A DNA stretch of 64,000 nt from Streptomyces sp. ADI95-17 (GCF_003846175.1 NZ_ML123047.1:354887-418886); one strand, 5' to 3'; shown: positions 15,785 to 24,548, numbered from the stretch's first letter. The notes: generated from the sequence alone by a model not told the origin. Program-made: numbers and translations.

Positions 15785-17959
15785 ATGACTTCGCATACTT
15801 CGCCGTACCGCGTGGTGCTCGGCATCGCGCTCACGCCCGTCCTCGCTCTGGCGGCCGCGGCCCCGGCCGCCGCGCACCCCGCGGCCACGGCAACAGCCGC
15901 GAGCACAGCCACCGGCACCACCGCCGCGGCCGCCGTCGAGACGCGTGCGCCGGGCCCGTGGGGCTCCCGCACCCCGCATGCCGCGAACCCCGTCCCCGCC
16001 TCCGCCTCGGGCGGGCTGAACGTCCTGGAGTCGGCCGGGGACGGTGCCCTCGTCTCCCTCACCGGCGACGGGCTCTCCCGTTCCACCCGGATCCGGCCGG
16101 CCGGCGGCACCCGCTGGCTGGCCCCGCAGACCTGGCCGGACGCCGGTGGGTACAACACCGAGCTCGTCTCCCTCGGCGACGGCACGGTGCGCCTGGCCTG
16201 GCGGGCCCAGCGCGCCGACGACCACAACAACTACTGGCTGAAGGTGGCCACCCTCGCTCCCGGCGCGACCGCCTTCTCCGAGCCCGAGTACGTCGCCCCG
16301 GTCCCCGAGAAGGGCTACCACCACCTGGCGGCGGCCCCCGACGGCCGGCTGGTCGCCGTGTGGTCGGCCTCCGGTGTGGTGAAGACCGCCGGGAAGACCG
16401 GCCCGCAGGCCGCGTGGACCGCTCCGGCCGACCTCAACGAGCAGCCGCCGTCCGGCAGTCGGGACATTTCCAGCATGGACCTGGCGGTGGCCGGGGACGG
16501 CACCGCCCTGGTGGTGTGGCAGTGGCGGACGAGCAGGGCCGTCGTCGCCCTGGAGAAGGCCCCCGGCACGTCCGCCTGGACCGCGGTCGAGGGCCTCCCG
16601 GTCCCGGGCGTGGACCTGGCGCGCCCGAAGGCGTTCGCCGGTCCGCGGGGCGGCTTCGACGTGTTCTACGACGACAACGCGCACCTCATGCACACGCGCC
16701 GGTCCGCCGGCGCCACCCAGTGGAGCACCCCTCGGTCCGCCGCCAACTACGGCAGCACGTCCGGGATGGCGGCGCCCGTCCACCTGCCCAACGGCGACCT
16801 CTTCGTCGCGGGCGGGCCCGGCTACGCGACCGGCCCCTGGTACGCGGTGCGTTCGGCGGCCACCGGCGCCTGGCAGCCGTACGCGCAGCCCTTCTCCACG
16901 CACAAGAAGGTGCGCGCGGTCGACACGGCCGCCACCTCGGGCGGCACGGTCACGGTCACGTGGCGGGAGGGCTACTCGGGCGAGGAGTACACGATGGCCG
17001 CCGTCTTCAAGGGCGGCACCTGGTCCGTACCCCGGCGGCTGAGCGCGACGACCGCCCGGTCCGCCGGGGCACCCCAGGTGGCTGCCGACGCGCTCGGCCG
17101 GCCCGTCGTGCTGTGGGACGAGTACAAGCTGACGGACACGAACGGCATCGCCCTGGACGGGGTCCAGCAGGCCACCACGACCGGCCGCGCGCTGCCCGCG
17201 TGGGGCGACCACACGGACGACGGCAAGCCCGACCTGTTCGGCCGGGACGGCACCGGACTGAAGGTGTACGCGGGCCCCGCGACGAAACTGTCCGCGGGGA
17301 AGCGCGCGAGCAGCTGGCCGAGCGGCACGCTCGTGCTGCCGTACGGCGACCTCGACGGCGACCGCTGCAACGACGTGTTCGTCCGCTACCCGAAGGGCGA
17401 GGCCCGCGTCTACCCGACGGTCTGCGGCGGGCTGCCCGACCAGCAGTCGTTCCACGTCAAGGTCTCCTCGGACTGGAGCGGGTACGACACGGTCCTCTCG
17501 CCCGGCGACATGACCGGCGACGGCCGGGCCGACCTGCTGACCCGGTCCCCCTCGACCGGGAAGCTGTACGTGTACGCGAACAACGGCGCGGGCGGCTTCA
17601 AGGCCCGCTCGCTCGCCGGATCGGGCTTCGGCGGCTACAAGAGGCTGATCGCCGCCGGGGACCTCGACGGCGACGGCAAGAACGACCTGCTGGCCCTCGA
17701 CGCGTCGAACGAGCTGTGGCGTTTCCGCGGCACCGGCACCGGCACCTTCAAGCCCCGGTCGCTGGTCTTCAAGGACTGGGGCGCCTCCTACAAGGACGTG
17801 GTCGGCGGACTCGACCTGTCCGGTGACGGCCGGGCCGACCTGATCTCGCTCGACAGGACCGGCCACGCCTGGCTGAACCGGGGCAACGGCCGCGGCGGCT
17901 TCGACAACCGGACACAGGCCGGCAAGACCACGAACTGGTCGGACATCCGCATCTCCTGA
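15785..17959 (+). CDS. secreted FG-GAP/VCBS-repeat protein
   Basis: A 724-residue exported protein. The N-terminus has a signal peptide (TSHTSPYRVV, hydrophobic core, then APAAAHPAA as likely cleavage area) and an Ala/Thr-rich linker. A central region (about 75-480) has sialidase/beta-propeller-like repeats. The C-terminus has about five calcium-binding FG-GAP blocks (DGKPDLFGRDG, DLDGDRCNDVFV, DMTGDGRADLL, DLDGDGKNDLLAL, DLSGDGRADLISL). An adhesion or extracellular binding role is likely, with no catalytic motif visible. An independent transcript is suggested by the 274-bp upstream gap and the strong terminator downstream. Confidence 0.85.
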   Translation: MTSHTSPYRVVLGIALTPVLALAAAAPAAAHPAATATAASTATGTTAAAAVETRAPGPWGSRTPHAANPVPASASGGLNVLESAGDGALVSLTGDGLSRSTRIRPAGGTRWLAPQTWPDAGGYNTELVSLGDGTVRLAWRAQRADDHNNYWLKVATLAPGATAFSEPEYVAPVPEKGYHHLAAAPDGRLVAVWSASGVVKTAGKTGPQAAWTAPADLNEQPPSGSRDISSMDLAVAGDGTALVVWQWRTSRAVVALEKAPGTSAWTAVEGLPVPGVDLARPKAFAGPRGGFDVFYDDNAHLMHTRRSAGATQWSTPRSAANYGSTSGMAAPVHLPNGDLFVAGGPGYATGPWYAVRSAATGAWQPYAQPFSTHKKVRAVDTAATSGGTVTVTWREGYSGEEYTMAAVFKGGTWSVPRRLSATTARSAGAPQVAADALGRPVVLWDEYKLTDTNGIALDGVQQATTTGRALPAWGDHTDDGKPDLFGRDGTGLKVYAGPATKLSAGKRASSWPSGTLVLPYGDLDGDRCNDVFVRYPKGEARVYPTVCGGLPDQQSFHVKVSSDWSGYDTVLSPGDMTGDGRADLLTRSPSTGKLYVYANNGAGGFKARSLAGSGFGGYKRLIAAGDLDGDGKNDLLALDASNELWRFRGTGTGTFKPRSLVFKDWGASYKDVVGGLDLSGDGRADLISLDRTGHAWLNRGNGRGGFDNRTQAGKTTNWSDIRIS

Positions 17960-17984
17960 CGGCGCCGTCCACTCATGCCGTCCA

Positions 17985-18013
17985 GAAGCCCCGGGCCAGC
18001 GGCCCGGGGCTTC
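17985..18013 (+). terminator. intrinsic terminator after the FG-GAP protein gene
   Basis: The perfect 13-bp stem GAAGCCCCGGGCC / GGCCCGGGGCTTC with loop AGC starts 25 bp after the stop codon and is followed by a short CCTCG stretch. Confidence 0.88.
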
Positions 18014-18148
18014 CTCGCGCGCGCAGCGCACCGCATGCGCCCCGAAAACGCCGCACACCGAAGGCGGCGGAACCCTCCGGATAAGGTAATGGGCGGATAA
18101 AGAGATCACCAAGTGCGTCAAGAGCCGCCGCACCCTCGGGAGGAAGCC

Positions 18149-18619
18149 ATGGGAACCCACCGCACCACGCTGCCCGGAGTCGGTGTGCAGTACGACTACA
18201 CGACCGAGTCGGGACAGCACATCTCCGTCGTCGTGCACCACGACGGACGGCGGTTCATCGGCTTCTACGACCAGGACGACCCTGATTCGTGCCTGCTCTC
18301 GGTACCCCTGACACCGCAGGAGGCCACCGGCCTCGCGCACCTCATCGATGCCGCGCCCATCGACGCGGTCCGCACCGAGGGCATCGACCTGGTGACCGAG
18401 CACATCCCGCTCGGGACGCGCTCGCCGTACGGCGGGCGGCTGCTCGGGGACACGAAGGCCCGGACCCGGACGGGGGCCTCGATCGTGGCGGTGCTGCGGA
18501 CGCACAGTGCGCATCCGTCCCCGGGGCCGGACTTCCGGCTGGCAATCGGCGACACCCTGGTCGCCGTCGGTACGCGTGAGGGCGTCGACACGCTCTCCGA
18601 GATCATCGCGGAGGGCTGA
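18149..18619 (+). CDS. cation:proton antiporter regulatory subunit (KhtT-like, RCK_C)
   Basis: A 156-residue cytoplasmic protein. The N-terminal half (about 1-75) resembles the KhtT N-domain, with LPGVGVQYDYTTESG. The C-terminal half is a TrkA-C/RCK_C ligand-binding domain (GASIVAVLRTHSAHPSPGPDFRLAIGDTLVAVGTREGV). It gates the adjacent CPA2 antiporter, probably sensing pH or a nucleotide. Start ATG 18149 follows GGGAGGAAGCC. The antiporter gene begins 2 bp after its stop, so the pair is translationally linked. Confidence 0.9.
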   Translation: MGTHRTTLPGVGVQYDYTTESGQHISVVVHHDGRRFIGFYDQDDPDSCLLSVPLTPQEATGLAHLIDAAPIDAVRTEGIDLVTEHIPLGTRSPYGGRLLGDTKARTRTGASIVAVLRTHSAHPSPGPDFRLAIGDTLVAVGTREGVDTLSEIIAEG

Positions 18620-18621
18620 CC

Positions 18622-19923
18622 GTGCACGACACGACCGCACTGCTGGTGGAGCTCGGCTCCGTCATTCTGGGCCTCGGACTCATCGGACGGTTCGCCGGGC
18701 GGATAGGGCTCTCGCCGATCCCGCTGTATCTGCTGGCGGGGCTGGCGTTCGGCGAGGGCGGGCTGCTGCCGCTCGGGGCCAGTGAGGAATTCACCGCCGT
18801 CGGCGCCGAGATCGGCGTCATCCTGCTGCTGCTCCTGCTCGGCCTGGAGTACAGCGCCTCGGAGCTGGTGACCAGCCTCAAGACGCAATACCCGTCCGGG
18901 GCCGTGGACTTCGTGCTCAACGCGACCCCGGGAGCCGTGGCGGCACTGCTGCTCGGCTGGGGGCCGGTGGGCGCGGTCGCGCTGGCCGGGGTCACCTGGA
19001 TCTCCTCGTCCGGGGTCATCGCGAAGGTGCTCACCGACCTGGGGCGGCTGGGCAACCGGGAGACGCCCGTCATCCTCGGCGTCCTGGTCATCGAGGACCT
19101 GTCGATGGCCGTCTACCTGCCGCTGCTCACCGCGATGCTCGCGGGCGTCGGCCTCGCCGGGGGCAGCATCGCCCTGCTCATCGCGCTCGGCACCGTCGGG
19201 TTCGTGCTCTATCTGGCGCTGCGGCACGGCCGGCTCATCAGCCGGGCCGTGTCCTCCGACAACCCCGAGATGCTGCTCCTGGTCGTCCTCGGGCTGACCG
19301 TCCTGGTGGCCGGGGTGGCACAGGAGTTGCAGGTGTCCGCGGCCGTCGGCGCGTTCCTGGTCGGGATCGCGCTCTCGGGCGAGGTCGCCGAGGGTGCTCG
19401 CAAGCTGCTGACGCCGCTGCGCGACCTGTTCGCCGCCGTCTTCTTCGTGTTCTTCGGGCTCTCCACCAACCCGGCCGAGATCCCGCCGGTGCTGCTCCCC
19501 GCGGCGCTGCTGGCGGTCGTCACCGTACTCACCAAGATCGCCACCGGGTGGTACGCGGCCCGGCGGGCCGGAATCGGTTCGCGCGGGCGGTGGCGGGCCG
19601 GTGGCACGCTCGTCGCACGCGGCGAGTTCTCCATCGTCATCGCCGGCCTGGCCGTGGCGACCGAGCCCCGGATCGGGCCCATCGCCACCGCGTACGTCCT
19701 CATCCTCGTCATCGTCGGACCGCTCACCGCCCGCTGGACCCAGCCGGTCGTGGCGAAGATCCAGGCGTGGCGCGGCAAGGACGGCAGCACGGGTAAGGGT
19801 GGTGGCAGCACCGGCAAGGGCGGCGCCACCGGCAAGGACGGCAGCACCGGCAAGGGCGGCGGCGAGGTCCCCGCGGTGCGTCCGGCGCCCACCGCCCAGG
19901 AACTCGCGCCCGACAGGCTCTGA
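18622..19923 (+). CDS. cation:proton antiporter, CPA2 family (KhtU/KefB-like)
   Basis: A 433-residue membrane protein with 12-13 hydrophobic segments matching Na_H_exchanger. The motif LLLLLGLEYSASELV and the unwound-helix region VTWISSSGVIAKVLTDLG are typical of CPA2 potassium or sodium/proton antiporters. The C-terminal tail (about 385-415) is a low-complexity GSTGKGG/GKDG repeat encoded by imperfect DNA repeats. Start GTG 18622 is 2 bp after the KhtT-like stop. It should exchange K+ or Na+ for H+ under control of that subunit. It ends 2 bp from the convergent MarR stop. Confidence 0.92.
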   Translation: MHDTTALLVELGSVILGLGLIGRFAGRIGLSPIPLYLLAGLAFGEGGLLPLGASEEFTAVGAEIGVILLLLLLGLEYSASELVTSLKTQYPSGAVDFVLNATPGAVAALLLGWGPVGAVALAGVTWISSSGVIAKVLTDLGRLGNRETPVILGVLVIEDLSMAVYLPLLTAMLAGVGLAGGSIALLIALGTVGFVLYLALRHGRLISRAVSSDNPEMLLLVVLGLTVLVAGVAQELQVSAAVGAFLVGIALSGEVAEGARKLLTPLRDLFAAVFFVFFGLSTNPAEIPPVLLPAALLAVVTVLTKIATGWYAARRAGIGSRGRWRAGGTLVARGEFSIVIAGLAVATEPRIGPIATAYVLILVIVGPLTARWTQPVVAKIQAWRGKDGSTGKGGGSTGKGGATGKDGSTGKGGGEVPAVRPAPTAQELAPDRL

Positions 19924-19925
19924 GT

Positions 19926-20477
19926 TCAGTCGTCGTGGCGGGCGGGCGGGCCGGAGGTCCAGCCCAGCGGGTAGGCGTCCGTGCCGTCCCCCGGCACGGA
20001 CGGCTCACCGCCCGCCACGGTGAACGCGGTCAACGCGTCGACCAGCGCGGCGCGCTGCTGCGGGGCGAGGCGCTCGACGATGCCCGCGATCTCCCGCCGT
20101 CGGCCCGCCGTGACGTCCTCGACCAGCCGGCGGCCCTCCGGGGTGACCCGCAGCACCGTCTCCCGGCGGTTGGCGGGGTTCACCCGCCGCTCGGCCAGAC
20201 CCGCGGCGATCAGCCGGTCCAGCATCCGCATCGCGGTCGACGGGTTCACCCCGAGCCGTTCGGCGAGCGTCACGAGTTTGGCCTCGTCATGTGTGGAAAG
20301 CACTACCAGGAGCCGGAACTGGGGCAGTGTCACCCGGTCCTCCACCGCGGCCAGCGAGCGGGCGGAGACGGCGACGAGCAGCCTGGAGGCCGTCAGCACG
20401 GCACGGGTCACCTCGTCGACGTCGTCCCTGCCCCGGTCCGGGGACCGTTCCTCGGATGCCTGTTCGCGCGCGGCCAT
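19926..20477 (-). CDS. MarR-family transcriptional regulator
   Basis: A 183-residue winged-helix regulator. LPQFRLLVVLSTHDEAKLVTLAERLGVNPSTAMRMLDRLIAAGL is the DNA-binding core and RRETVLRVTPEGRRLVE the wing. The ATG at 20477 is preceded by AAAGGGG. Upstream in-frame sequence runs through the operator region and is unlikely to be translated. It is divergent from a deazaflavin-type reductase gene whose start codon lies inside a perfect palindrome, so autoregulation and control of the reductase are likely. Confidence 0.9.
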   Translation of the reverse strand: MAAREQASEERSPDRGRDDVDEVTRAVLTASRLLVAVSARSLAAVEDRVTLPQFRLLVVLSTHDEAKLVTLAERLGVNPSTAMRMLDRLIAAGLAERRVNPANRRETVLRVTPEGRRLVEDVTAGRRREIAGIVERLAPQQRAALVDALTAFTVAGGEPSVPGDGTDAYPLGWTSGPPARHDD

Positions 20478-20575
20478 GCCCCTTTGTACCGTGCCGGTCC
20501 GCAGTACTCGAATCGGTTCCGGGAGCCGGGCACCCGGTACGGGACATGGCACCGGACGGTGGCACAAACCCTTGG

Positions 20576-20596
20576 ACTATGCAACGTTTGCATAGT
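20576..20596. promoter_or_regulatory. 9+3+9 palindrome overlapping a start codon, candidate MarR operator
   Basis: Arms ACTATGCAA and TTGCATAGT with spacer CGT. The right arm includes the first two bases of the reductase GTG (20595). The position, between divergent MarR and reductase genes, and the TTGCAT-type arms fit MarR-family sites. Binding here would block both transcription start and ribosome access if the transcript is leaderless. Confidence 0.8.
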
Positions 20597-21137
20597 GACG
20601 CCTCAGCTCCCCGACCCCGCCGAACCGCACCGCCCGCCCCCGCCGACCGGCTGGCGGCGCACGGCCGCCCGGTTCCCGTCGCATCTCTTCCGGATGGGGC
20701 TCGGACCGCTGTTCCGGGGGCGGTTGCTGCTGCTCGTCCACACCGGCCGGGTCTCCGGTCTCGCCCGGCGCACCACGATCGAGGTCGTCGAGTCGACGGT
20801 GACGGACGGACGGCACTGCTGGACCGTCGCGTCCGGATTCGGGCCCGGCGCCGACTGGTACCGGAATCTGGTCCGTACCCCGCAGGCCACCGTGCAGGTG
20901 GGGCGCCGGTTCCACGTGGTGACCGCGGAGTTCGTCGCGGCGGAGGAGGGCGGCGAGCTGATGGCACGGTACGCGGCACGGCACCCCGCTCTCGCGCACC
21001 GGCTCTGCTCGTACCTGGGGTACGACGTCGACGGGAGCACGGACGGCTACCGGCGGGCCGGCGAGTCCATCCCCTTCGTCCGGCTCATAGCGGGGTCGCC
21101 GCGCGCAGGATCCCCACCAGCGTCACGGCCGCGTTGA
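20595..21137 (+). CDS. nitroreductase/deazaflavin-dependent reductase family protein
   Basis: A 180-residue protein of the F420H2-dependent Ddn-like split-barrel group. Its core reads LLLLVHTGRVSGLARRTTIEVVE, then GADWYRNLVRTPQATVQVGRRF. Start GTG 20595 has no Shine-Dalgarno sequence and sits within the MarR palindrome, which suggests a leaderless transcript. The final 18 codons overlap the convergent M56 peptidase gene by 53 bp. Physiological substrates are unknown. Control by MarR suggests a role in handling phenolic or quinone-like compounds. Confidence 0.85.
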   Translation: MTPQLPDPAEPHRPPPPTGWRRTAARFPSHLFRMGLGPLFRGRLLLLVHTGRVSGLARRTTIEVVESTVTDGRHCWTVASGFGPGADWYRNLVRTPQATVQVGRRFHVVTAEFVAAEEGGELMARYAARHPALAHRLCSYLGYDVDGSTDGYRRAGESIPFVRLIAGSPRAGSPPASRPR

Positions 21138-22032
21138 GCGAGGACAGCGCCGAGGCCGCCGTACCGACCGTCGCGACCAGCGCCGCGAGTGCGACGTGCG
21201 CGGACGACGGCGGCCACAGCCGGACCGGCGGCACCGGGGCGAGCAGCGCCGCCACCCGCCGCGGCACGGGGCCCGCCGGGGCCGCGAAGGCCGCGAGGCC
21301 CGCCGAGACGTCCGGCGCCCGGTGCGAGTACAGCGCCGCCTTGCCCACCGCGACCGCCACCACCCGCCGGTCGCCGACCGCGCACGCGGCCTCCTCGTCC
21401 GCCCACCGCTCGGTGCTGAACGACACCGCGGTGCGCAGCGGCAGCAGGAACGGGTTGGCGCGCGCCGCGAGCTGGGCGGCCAGCAGATAGCGGTGGTGCC
21501 GGCCGGCCAGATGGGCCCGCTCATGGGCGATCAGGGCCCGCCGCTCATGGGCGTCCAAGCACTCGGCCATCGCGGTCGAGACGACGACCCGGCCCGGACT
21601 TCCGGGCAGCGCGTAGGCGTACGGTTCCGGGTCCGGGAGCAGCGCGACACCGTCGGAGACGACGGAGGGCGCGGCGGCCAGCGCACGGCCCGCCCGGACC
21701 CGCAGCCGGACATGGCGCAGCACCGTCCATCCGCACGCCACGAGCACCGCCGCCAGCACCCCGATCGCGACGATGCCCGCCTTCTCCTCGTACGGCACCG
21801 CGTCCCGCACCTCCGGGTCCGACCAGCTGTCCGGCAGCGGGTTGCCCGGGAGCTGCGCGGTGCCCACCACCATCAGCAGGCCCAGACAGAGCGTGCTGCA
21901 CAGGGCGAGCAGCGCACCGACGACGGCGAGCAGCCGGGTCGCGCTGCGGGGGTGCAGATGCTGTTCGGCCAGGCGCGCGATCGGCAGCGCGGTCAGCGGC
22001 AGTACGAGCGGCAGACAGACGAAGACACCCAT
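21085..22032 (-). CDS. M56-family (BlaR1-like) membrane metallopeptidase
   Basis: About 315 residues with N-terminal TM segments (about 2-18, 32-56 and 86-104) and the zinc motif HERAH at 170-174 in ALIAHERAHLAGRHH. ERWADEEA downstream is the usual third-ligand region of M56 peptidases. There is no penicillin-binding sensor domain. It should act with the BlaI repressor encoded immediately upstream. The start is set at ATG 22032 (7 bp after the BlaI stop), and ATG 22059, overlapping BlaI, is the alternative. The 3' end overlaps the convergent reductase gene by 53 bp. Confidence 0.88.
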   Translation of the reverse strand: MGVFVCLPLVLPLTALPIARLAEQHLHPRSATRLLAVVGALLALCSTLCLGLLMVVGTAQLPGNPLPDSWSDPEVRDAVPYEEKAGIVAIGVLAAVLVACGWTVLRHVRLRVRAGRALAAAPSVVSDGVALLPDPEPYAYALPGSPGRVVVSTAMAECLDAHERRALIAHERAHLAGRHHRYLLAAQLAARANPFLLPLRTAVSFSTERWADEEAACAVGDRRVVAVAVGKAALYSHRAPDVSAGLAAFAAPAGPVPRRVAALLAPVPPVRLWPPSSAHVALAALVATVGTAASALSSLNAAVTLVGILRAATPL

Positions 22033-22039
22033 CGGCGGG

Positions 22040-22558
22040 CTACAGGCCTTCCGTGTCACGGGGGTCGACCGGATCGTCCGGGGCGGCCGCCCGCGCGAGC
22101 AGGGCGCGCAGGCGTTCCTCGTCCCCGGGGGAGAGGGCCGAGATGAAGCGGGCGAGCACGGCGTCGCGGTCGCGTTCGCCGTCCAGCACCCGGCGCATCC
22201 GCAGGGCGGCGAGACCGGCCTCGTCGGAGGCGGACGTCCAGGTGTAGGAGCGGCCCTCGCGGGACCGGGTCACGGCCTTCTTCTCGTAGAGGCGGGAGAG
22301 GATCGTGATGACGGTGGTGTAAGCGAGGTCGCCTTCGAGGTGCTCCTGGACCCAGCCGGCCGTCGCGGGGCCGTTCGCCGAGTGCAGCACGGCGAGGACC
22401 TGGGCCTCCAGTTCGCCCTGCCCGCGTCTGCGCAGCCGCCGGCTTCCGGGACGTTCACCGCCGGGGCGCGCCGGGCCGGGCAGTGGTTCCGCGTGGCCGG
22501 GCACTCCGTCGCGTGGTGGTTCGTTGTCCGGGTGGTGGCCGGGCCTGGCCGGGTCCAT
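22040..22558 (-). CDS. BlaI/MecI/CopY-family repressor
   Basis: 172 residues. A Pro/Gly/Arg-rich N-terminal extension of about 45 residues precedes the winged helix (GQGELEAQVLAVLHSANGP, then YTTVITILSRLYEKKAVTRSREG), whose recognition region is typical of BlaI. The C-terminal helices dimerise. Family members bind TACA-N-TGTA sites and are cleaved or released on action of the M56 partner. A matching TCTACA/TGTAGA site lies about 100 bp upstream, between this gene and terB. Confidence 0.92.
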   Translation of the reverse strand: MDPARPGHHPDNEPPRDGVPGHAEPLPGPARPGGERPGSRRLRRRGQGELEAQVLAVLHSANGPATAGWVQEHLEGDLAYTTVITILSRLYEKKAVTRSREGRSYTWTSASDEAGLAALRMRRVLDGERDRDAVLARFISALSPGDEERLRALLARAAAPDDPVDPRDTEGL

Positions 22559-22656
22559 CAGGGGTCCGCCCTTCTGCGATGCCGCGTCGGCCGCGGCGTC
22601 GCAGCATCCTACTTACCGCCGTTTCCGGAACACAGCAACCGCCCCTGCTGCTAACT

Positions 22657-22672
22657 TCTACACGTCTGTAGA
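22657..22672. promoter_or_regulatory. BlaI-type operator (TCTACA-N4-TGTAGA)
   Basis: A 6+4+6 inverted repeat with TACA/TGTA cores, the classical recognition halves of BlaI/MecI-type repressors. It lies in the 161-bp region between divergent blaI-type and terB-type genes, 48 bp before the latter's ATG, so both may be under BlaI control. Confidence 0.78.
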
Positions 22673-22719
22673 GTTGGATTACATCCGGCAACGCAACGCA
22701 AGCAACGTATGGAGACGTC

Positions 22720-23175
22720 ATGGCACTGTGGGATCGGATCAAGGAATCCGCCTCGTCGATGCAGTCGCAGCTGGAAGCCAAGAAGAACGACCTGAAGAGC
22801 GGGGCGTTCCGCGACGCGAGCATGGCGATGTGCGCCCTTGTCGCCGCTGCCGACGGTTCCATCGACCCGTCCGAGCGCCAGCGCGTCGCCTCGCTGATCG
22901 CCTCCAACGAGGTCCTGCAGAACTTCCCGGCGGACGACCTCCAGCGCCGCTTCAACGACTACGTGAACAAGCTCACCGCCGACTTCGCCTTCGGCAAGGT
23001 CAGCGTGCTCCAGGAGATCGGCAAGGCGAAGAAGAAGCCCGCCGAGGCCCGTGCCGTCATCCAGATCGGCATCGTCATCGGCGGCGCCGACGGCGACTTC
23101 GACAAGTCGGAGCAGGCCGTCGTGCGCGAGGCGTGCTTCGCGCTCGACCTCCCGCCGCACGAGTTCGACCTGTAG
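22720..23175 (+). CDS. TerB-family tellurite-resistance/envelope-stress protein
   Basis: A 151-residue all-helical cytoplasmic protein. Two acidic metal-binding segments typical of TerB are visible: AADGSIDPSERQ and GGADGDFDKSE. TerB proteins associate with TerC/TerD and with membrane-stress assemblies rather than acting as enzymes. No other ter genes are adjacent. The divergent BlaI/M56 pair shares its control region, suggesting induction by a cell-envelope signal. A clear rho-independent terminator follows. Confidence 0.9.
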   Translation: MALWDRIKESASSMQSQLEAKKNDLKSGAFRDASMAMCALVAAADGSIDPSERQRVASLIASNEVLQNFPADDLQRRFNDYVNKLTADFAFGKVSVLQEIGKAKKKPAEARAVIQIGIVIGGADGDFDKSEQAVVREACFALDLPPHEFDL

Positions 23176-23269
23176 GTCTCCCCCTGTCCGCCGGACCGGC
23201 ACCGCCCGGTCCGGCGTCCCGGACCGCCGGAACAAGCGCCGCCGACTGACCACCGGCCGGCGCCCGGCA

Positions 23270-23309
23270 GGCCGGGGATGCGCTACTCCCCCTTTGCGCA
23301 TCCCCGGCC
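23270..23309. terminator. bidirectional intrinsic terminator
   Basis: The 14-bp perfect inverted repeat GGCCGGGGATGCGC / GCGCATCCCCGGCC with a 12-nt loop lies between convergent terB and pucR-type genes. The right arm is followed by ACCCTTTTCTC, giving a T-rich tail on the plus strand. Confidence 0.88.
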
Positions 23310-23389
23310 ACCCTTTTCTCCGGACCCGGCCGCCCTCTCCGGGTCCCGCCGTCGGATCCCGTCCGGCCCCGCCGGGCCCCGCGGCCGGG

Positions 23390-24460
23390 TCACACCTCCT
23401 TGGCCGGCCAGTCCAGCAGCCGTGCGCCGATGACCGCTGTCTGCAGGGTGTAGCGGTGCACCGGGTCGGACGGATCCGAACCGGTCAGCTGATGGATCCG
23501 CTCCAGCCGGTAGGTCAACGCCCGTACGCTCAGCGACAGCCGACGGGCCGTCTCCGCGGCCACGCAGCCCGCGTCGAAGTAGACGGCGAGCGTCTTCAGC
23601 AGGGGTTCGGCACCACCGCGGGCCTGCTGGAGCGGGCCCAGCTCGCTGCGGACCAGATCGGCCATCGCCTGCCGGTCGCGGGTCAGCACCGGATAGACCA
23701 GCAGATCCGCGGCGTACAGCACGGGATCCTCCAGATCCAGCCGCTCCGCGAGCTCCAGCGCCTCCAGCGCCTCGTCGTAGGAATGGACCACGCCGCCGGG
23801 CCCGTGGTGCGGACGCCCCACCGCGACCCGGCCGCCGTCCGTCGCCGCGTGCGACTGCTTGGCGAAGTACCGCAGGACGTCGGGCTGGCTGCCGGGGGCG
23901 ATGCAGACCAGCCGCCCGTCCTTCGTCGTGAGCAGGATCTTCCGGCCGCCGAACCGGGCGAGCAGCGCCGCCTCGACCGTGCGCGGCACGGAGTCGGTCT
24001 CCGTGTACGCCTCCGGGCCCGTCGCCACCGCCACCGCGTGCGCGCGGGAGAGCCGCAGCCCGAACCGGGTGGCCCGCTCGGCGAGCCGCCCCAGATCGCT
24101 GCGCCCGTACAACAGGTCGTCGATGAACTCGCGCCGGGCCGCCTCCTCGCGCCGCACCGTGATCCGCTGGGCCCGCTCGAAGCCGTCCGCGAAGGCGTCC
24201 ACGGCCTGCTCGACGGCGGCCAGCACCGAATCCGTGGCCGCCCCGTCGGCCGCGGCGGCGAGGGGCCAGGCGGTGCGGGTCGCCGCGATGTGACGGACGA
24301 CCAGGGCGCGCAGCTGGAATCCGGACTCGGCGGCCTCCCGGCCCAGCAGGCGGCGGTCGTCCAGCTCGTCCCGGGTGAGCCGGCGTCCGGTGGCGGCCAC
24401 ATCGGCCAGGATGCGGTCATATCCCGCCAGAAGCTCATCGGGGATCTCCGGCTCCGGCAC
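23390..24460 (-). CDS. PucR-family transcriptional regulator
   Basis: A 356-residue regulator. The N-terminal helical region (about 1-155) is followed by a CdaR/GGDEF-like domain (about 160-275) and a C-terminal HTH_30 (about 295-350) with GCVAAETARRLSLSVRALTYRLERI. Start GTG 24460 follows GAGGAG at 5 nt. It is divergent from the YqiJ-flotillin-ATPase-channel operon, with a perfect 8+3+8 palindrome in between, and the same sequence recurs at the other flotillin locus. It is the best candidate for the regulator of both. PucR proteins usually sense small metabolites, and the effector is not predictable. Confidence 0.9.
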   Translation of the reverse strand: MPEPEIPDELLAGYDRILADVAATGRRLTRDELDDRRLLGREAAESGFQLRALVVRHIAATRTAWPLAAAADGAATDSVLAAVEQAVDAFADGFERAQRITVRREEAARREFIDDLLYGRSDLGRLAERATRFGLRLSRAHAVAVATGPEAYTETDSVPRTVEAALLARFGGRKILLTTKDGRLVCIAPGSQPDVLRYFAKQSHAATDGGRVAVGRPHHGPGGVVHSYDEALEALELAERLDLEDPVLYAADLLVYPVLTRDRQAMADLVRSELGPLQQARGGAEPLLKTLAVYFDAGCVAAETARRLSLSVRALTYRLERIHQLTGSDPSDPVHRYTLQTAVIGARLLDWPAKEV

Positions 24461-24548
24461 GCGTTCTCCTCACAATCCTGTCGCGACGTTGACACTCACC
24501 CAACGCATACCGCCCGGTGCCGGTGCCCGGCATCAAGGACGAGCAAAG

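Noticed and set aside
15551..18640. A minus-strand open frame of about 1030 codons opposite the FG-GAP protein gene
   Set aside because: Same mirror effect; it crosses a strong terminator and an intergenic region and has no domain-like sequence.
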